Part shown: positions 60,726 to 64,000 of the stretch, piece after piece
Position numbering within the stretch: position 1 is the stretch's first letter
Layout of the letters: each line of letters begins with the position of its first letter
Assembly: GCA_028554755.1 (NCBI GenBank)
Contig: JAPTOF010000017.1
Span: 9,548,001-9,612,000 of the forward strand
DNA: 64,000 nt
Reading direction: 5' to 3'
Source: Cordia subcordata
Taxonomy: Eukaryota; Streptophyta; Magnoliopsida; Boraginales; Cordiaceae
Position numbers and translations under genes: made by a program
Notes under the pieces: generated by a model
The model's input: the letters and a program-made list of their open reading frames with translations, nothing else
What the model was told of the DNA's origin: nothing
The model's database searches: none

Positions 60726-62041
60726 TCCTCATTTTGAAGTTCATTGAGAAAGCGGGGCGGGAGGAGAGTCCTATAGCTACATTTGCCCTCCAGGGGTTGT
60801 GATTAATCTAATGACAAGAGAATGCCGACATTTTCAGACTATTTTCCTACATTGTTGGAACAAATGAAATACGAATGAATACCAACACCATCACAGGATG
60901 TAATACTAACCCATCCCATATCTTCTTGTAGATCTGCATGAAGAGAGATTCATCTCAACTTGAATGAAAGCATACCATCATGGCCTTTTGCTTATAGATC
61001 AGAGTTAAAGAACGATAAGTTATCATGATCAGCTTCTGCCTTGTTCAATTTCATTTAATTGATGAGTAATGTTAGACGTTATCCCACTTTCATCACCTTA
61101 TTTTCACCTTCTACTTAGCATGCTTAGTTGGCTTGCCAATTGAAATTTTTTTTTTTTTTTTGAATCTCTCTCCTTTTTTTTATTTATTTTTTCATCCTTC
61201 TTTATTTTATTTCCTTTTTTTCCTCCCTTAATTGTGGTTTCCTCTGAATTCTGATCCTTTATTTTCTTTCTTTTTTTTACTTAACCGTACTAGTCTCTCT
61301 CATTTTCTATTTGGCATTGCTTATGGTTCACTTCCTATAAGGCAAGATCACATATTAAAAAAACTTAAAATAAATCACATATTAAATATGTGAAAATTAA
61401 TATTCTATTAGGAACACTAATAGAATGATGGATTGACTTGGTAAGAATGTTAGATTCAAAATTCTTGCTTCAAATTGAATGGCTGCGCCTCCTTTAGATC
61501 TTTTCAGAGCTATAAATTTGAATTTGAAACCTCAGAAATTGGCTAATGTACATGCTTTTGTTTTTATTAGTATAACAACCTTTTTCGATAAGGAAAAAAA
61601 ATAGCACATATACTATACGTACACTTAGAATGGCCATGATTGAAATAATCGCAAAAATCTAAAAGTTGGGCCTGAAATTGTTTAGCAAAATTTAATTTCT
61701 AAGACGATACCAAAATTGAAGTGCTTTGATAATCTTTAATTATAACTATAATCATTAAATATTTAAAGTCGTGATTAACCAAATTGCAACTCCTTAGCCG
61801 GAAAAAGTTAATTTAAACAGAAAATCAATTTTTATAAAGTTAATAACCTAATTTAAATGTGAAAAGACTAACTACTAAAATAAATAAAAATGCATCTATA
61901 AACAAAAATCTTTTCAATTATATATTCTTAAATTATATAAAATAAGAAAAAACTTATTTTTGTGGGGACAAAAATTTTTATAAAATTTTACAAGACTATG
62001 ATTTATATACCACTCATAAACAATTCCAAACATCATTAAAA

Positions 62042-62043
<2 letters not shown>
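60726..62043. other. Intergenic, no gene recognised
   Basis: Includes a long pyrimidine-rich stretch, 61140-61310. No gene. Confidence 0.5.

Positions 62044-62082
<39 letters not shown>
62044..62082. repeat. TA microsatellite
   Basis: Uninterrupted (AT)n of about 38 bp. Confidence 0.9.
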
Positions 62083-62088
<6 letters not shown>

Positions 62089-62224
62089 GTCTTATTTCAT
62101 GATGCAATGAATCAAAGTTGTATAGTTACCTCACGTGTGACAAGTATAGACTTCAGTAAATCACATAAAGACACGCAAAAAAATTTTTTTTTGTGGTATT
62201 AATTGCCGGGAAAATTATACGAAA

Positions 62225-62520
62225 AATTCCCAATGTCATCATATTTTTTCAAATTAGTTCCCATTGTTTGAAAAAGTATAAATTAATTCCCATTATTTAA
62301 AAAAGTTTAAATTAGTCCTTAATATTTTACAAAATCATCTAAATTAGTCCCTAAAATAGTAAAGCCAAAGGGACTAATTTGAACAAGATTGTGAAATATT
62401 AATGACTAGTATGAATTTTTTCAAACATCAGAGACTAATTTAACTATATTTTGAAATATTAAAAATTAATTTAAACTTTATAAAATAATAGAGAGTAATT
62501 TAAAATTAAATCACAATTTT
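62225..62520. mobile_element. Foldback element rich in AAATTAGTCCC repeats
   Basis: The left half repeats TTTAAATTAGTYC-type units in one orientation; the right half carries the inverse (GGGACTAATTTGAA and relatives). The halves can pair, which suggests a MITE of the foldback or Mutator kind. It ends about 80 bp before the DnaJ G-box. Confidence 0.45.
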
Positions 62521-62598
62521 AAATTTTTTTTTGAATTTAACCCTTAATTGCCAGTAGTTCTTGTGGAAACTCCTATTGTTTTTCTCAATTATTTTCTC

Positions 62599-62610
62599 TG
62601 CCACGTGGCA
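62599..62610 (+). promoter_or_regulatory. G-box, 12-bp perfect palindrome
   Basis: TGCCACGTGGCA, 305 bp upstream of the DnaJ ATG. It fits bZIP or bHLH binding. Confidence 0.6.
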
Positions 62611-62667
62611 AATTTTTATATTTAGGCTGCGTTACAGAATATTTAAACGAATCCAAAATAATTAATC

Positions 62668-62680
62668 TTCTGGAACTTTC
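62668..62680 (+). promoter_or_regulatory. Heat-shock element, three perfect units
   Basis: TTCTGGAACTTTC equals TTCnnGAAnnTTC, the full three-unit site for heat-shock factors. It lies about 90 bp upstream of a TATATATATATTT box (62766-62779). Confidence 0.75.
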
Positions 62681-62765
62681 CTCACGTCCCCAGACTGCTC
62701 TTCTACATTCTTGCCTTCTACAAAACCTCCCTCGTAGAAGAAAAATCCGAAACCAATTCCCCTAC

Positions 62766-62779
62766 GATATATATATATT
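62766..62779 (+). promoter_or_regulatory. TATA box of the DnaJ gene
   Basis: TATATATATATTT, about 140 bp before the ATG, giving a leader of about 105 nt. Confidence 0.55.
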
Positions 62780-62914
62780 TCACAACATCAAAATCAGCAA
62801 AATACTTCACGCACATATTAATTTTTTTTTTTTAATTCGAAGGTGTGATATTGTTGTGTTTGAGATAGCAAAGTGAAGAAGAGAAAGAGAATTGAAGACA
62901 ATAATAATAAACAT

Positions 62915-64000
62915 ATGGGGGTGGACTATTACAAGATATTGGGTGTTGATAAGAATGCTAAAGATGATGACTTGAAGAAAGCTTACAGAAAACTTGCCAT
63001 GAAATGGCACCCTGATAAGAATCCCAATAACAAAAAAGAAGCTGAGGCCAAGTTCAAACAGATCTCTGAAGCCTATGATGTAAGAACCTTTCTACTTAGA
63101 TCTCTCTTCTTTTTTTTTTTTTCAATTTTTTTGATGGGTTTTTCATATTCTGATTCACATTAAGGACCTCAATGATTGGTTTTTTTATTTCAATCTGATG
63201 CTAATATGAACTCAAGATTGTTCTTTTCTTGAATAAGTTGTAGTCTAATAGGCTTTTCTTCCTTAATTCGAATTGCAGTTTGAGAACTTATAAATGTGCT
63301 ATTGAATGTGTTTTTCTCCATATGGATGTATAATACACGTATGGTTTAAAGGGTTCTGCTTTTATTAGTGAGAGTGATATGGTATTAATTTGTGTCTAAC
63401 TTTTTGATTGAGGCTCGGATATGATCCTTTATGCATAAGAATCTCATATTTATGCCTCTAGATGCTAGGGACTGATTAAAATCATATCTTCATGCATATA
63501 GATTTAAATGTTGGTTAGAAGTCTTACTTTCTATGCATATAGATGCTGGATTAGGATAATGAATCGATCTCAATTATATACTTTAAATTTAATTTTCCAT
63601 GTTTTATCTTTTATTTTCTGAATCTCAATGATACATTACTAGGAGAAATTCTGAATCCTGCAGATGCTAACTATTGGCTAAAAGTATCATCTTTATGCCT
63701 TAGATGCTAAATATTGTTTAAAAATCTCATCTTTGTCTGTATAGATGCTAAATATAGGTAAAAAACCTTATCTTTTGTGCATATAGTTGCTAAATATTGG
63801 TTAAAAATCTTATCTTCATGCTTATATATGCTAAATGTTGGTTAAAGTTTTGATCTTTACATTTGGGTATTTCCTTTTTTTTTTGGGGTAAATAATGTGA
63901 TTTTAGGCATGTGTTCTACAGAATGACATGTTGAAATGTTGTCTCTGTAAATTGGTCTGCGTTTAGGTGCTTAGTGATCCTCAGAAAAGAGCAGTCTATG
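62915..64000 (+). CDS. DnaJ/Hsp40 co-chaperone, type II (DNAJB-like), 5' part only
   Basis: Exon 1, 62915-63079, encodes [11 protein letters not shown] and the J domain to YD (55 codons). The HPD motif is at residues 32-34 in KWHPDKNPN, essential for stimulating the ATPase of Hsp70. Exon 2 starts at 63967 ([11 protein letters not shown]) and runs off the window, so the length and the C-terminal substrate-binding domain cannot be seen. The sequence is typical of cytosolic DNAJB1/4/13-like plant proteins, with no signal peptide. The phase-0 intron has a GTAAGA donor and a TTTAG acceptor. The HSE and G-box upstream predict heat and possibly ABA or light control. Confidence 0.9.
63430..63860 (+). 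repeat. Intronic minisatellite, unit about 48 bp
   Basis: In the DnaJ intron, a unit like AGATGCTAAATATTGGTTAA followed by AAATCTTATCTTTATGCATAT recurs about seven times with substitutions and gaps. It is clearest at 63660-63850. Confidence 0.75.

Noticed and set aside
1..64000. tRNA, rRNA, CRISPR or snoRNA genes
   Set aside because: I looked for TTCGA-type T-loops, paired arms and regular spacers and saw none that hold up. CRISPR is not expected in a plant nuclear sequence.

Overview
The window is 64 kb of AT-rich nuclear DNA from a plant, almost certainly a dicot. Evidence: spliced genes with GT-AG introns, plant-only families (trichome-birefringence-like, GTE bromodomain, CLE peptide, PPR, group-3 seed LEA), Ty1/copia, TRIM, LINE, CACTA-like, Helitron-like and MITE sequences, and promoters with G-box, GCN4-like, RY and heat-shock motifs. 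I cannot name the species.

Layout. 1-6.5 kb: the 3' end of a LINE, a MITE and a complete but coding-dead copia element (893-6488) with 345-bp LTRs, a Met-type primer-binding site and an unusual W-box-rich leader. 6.5-11.6 kb: AT-rich intergenic DNA. 11.6-16.1 kb: a six-exon plant-specific gene of unknown function (+). 17.2-19.35 kb: a roughly 1.1-kb tandem duplication, one copy interrupted by a 5'-truncated LINE. 20-28 kb: gene-poor, with several inverted-repeat elements and Helitron-like units. 28.3-33.9 kb: a five-exon TBL cell-wall acetylation gene (+). 35.3-37.1 kb: a two-exon seed LEA/SBP65-like gene (+) behind a compact ABRE/bZIP/RY promoter. 40.2-42.2 kb: a GTE bromodomain-NET gene (-). 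47.0-47.2 kb: a CLE peptide gene (-), followed at 47.96-48.34 kb by a partial copy that keeps the signal peptide but has lost the CLE motif and the TATA box. 49.9-50.8 kb: a composite element with a GC-rich island and a tandem duplication. 53.99-56.13 kb: two members of one TRIM family. 56.9-57.6 kb: another LINE tail. 58.2-60.5 kb: an intronless PPR gene (+). 62.9 kb to the end: the start of a type-II DnaJ/Hsp40 gene (+), truncated by the window, with a perfect three-unit heat-shock element.

The genes do not form one pathway. Each is a separately regulated unit: pectin/xylan acetylation (TBL), desiccation tolerance (LEA), chromatin reading (GTE), peptide signalling (CLE), organelle RNA processing (PPR) and protein folding (DnaJ). 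I found no operon-like or clearly new multi-gene system. The most novel signals are the decaying CLE duplicate, the W-box array in the copia leader, the TRIM pair, and alternative-splicing potential in the unknown gene. Exon boundaries were set by hand from frame continuity, GT-AG sites and family similarity remembered rather than searched.
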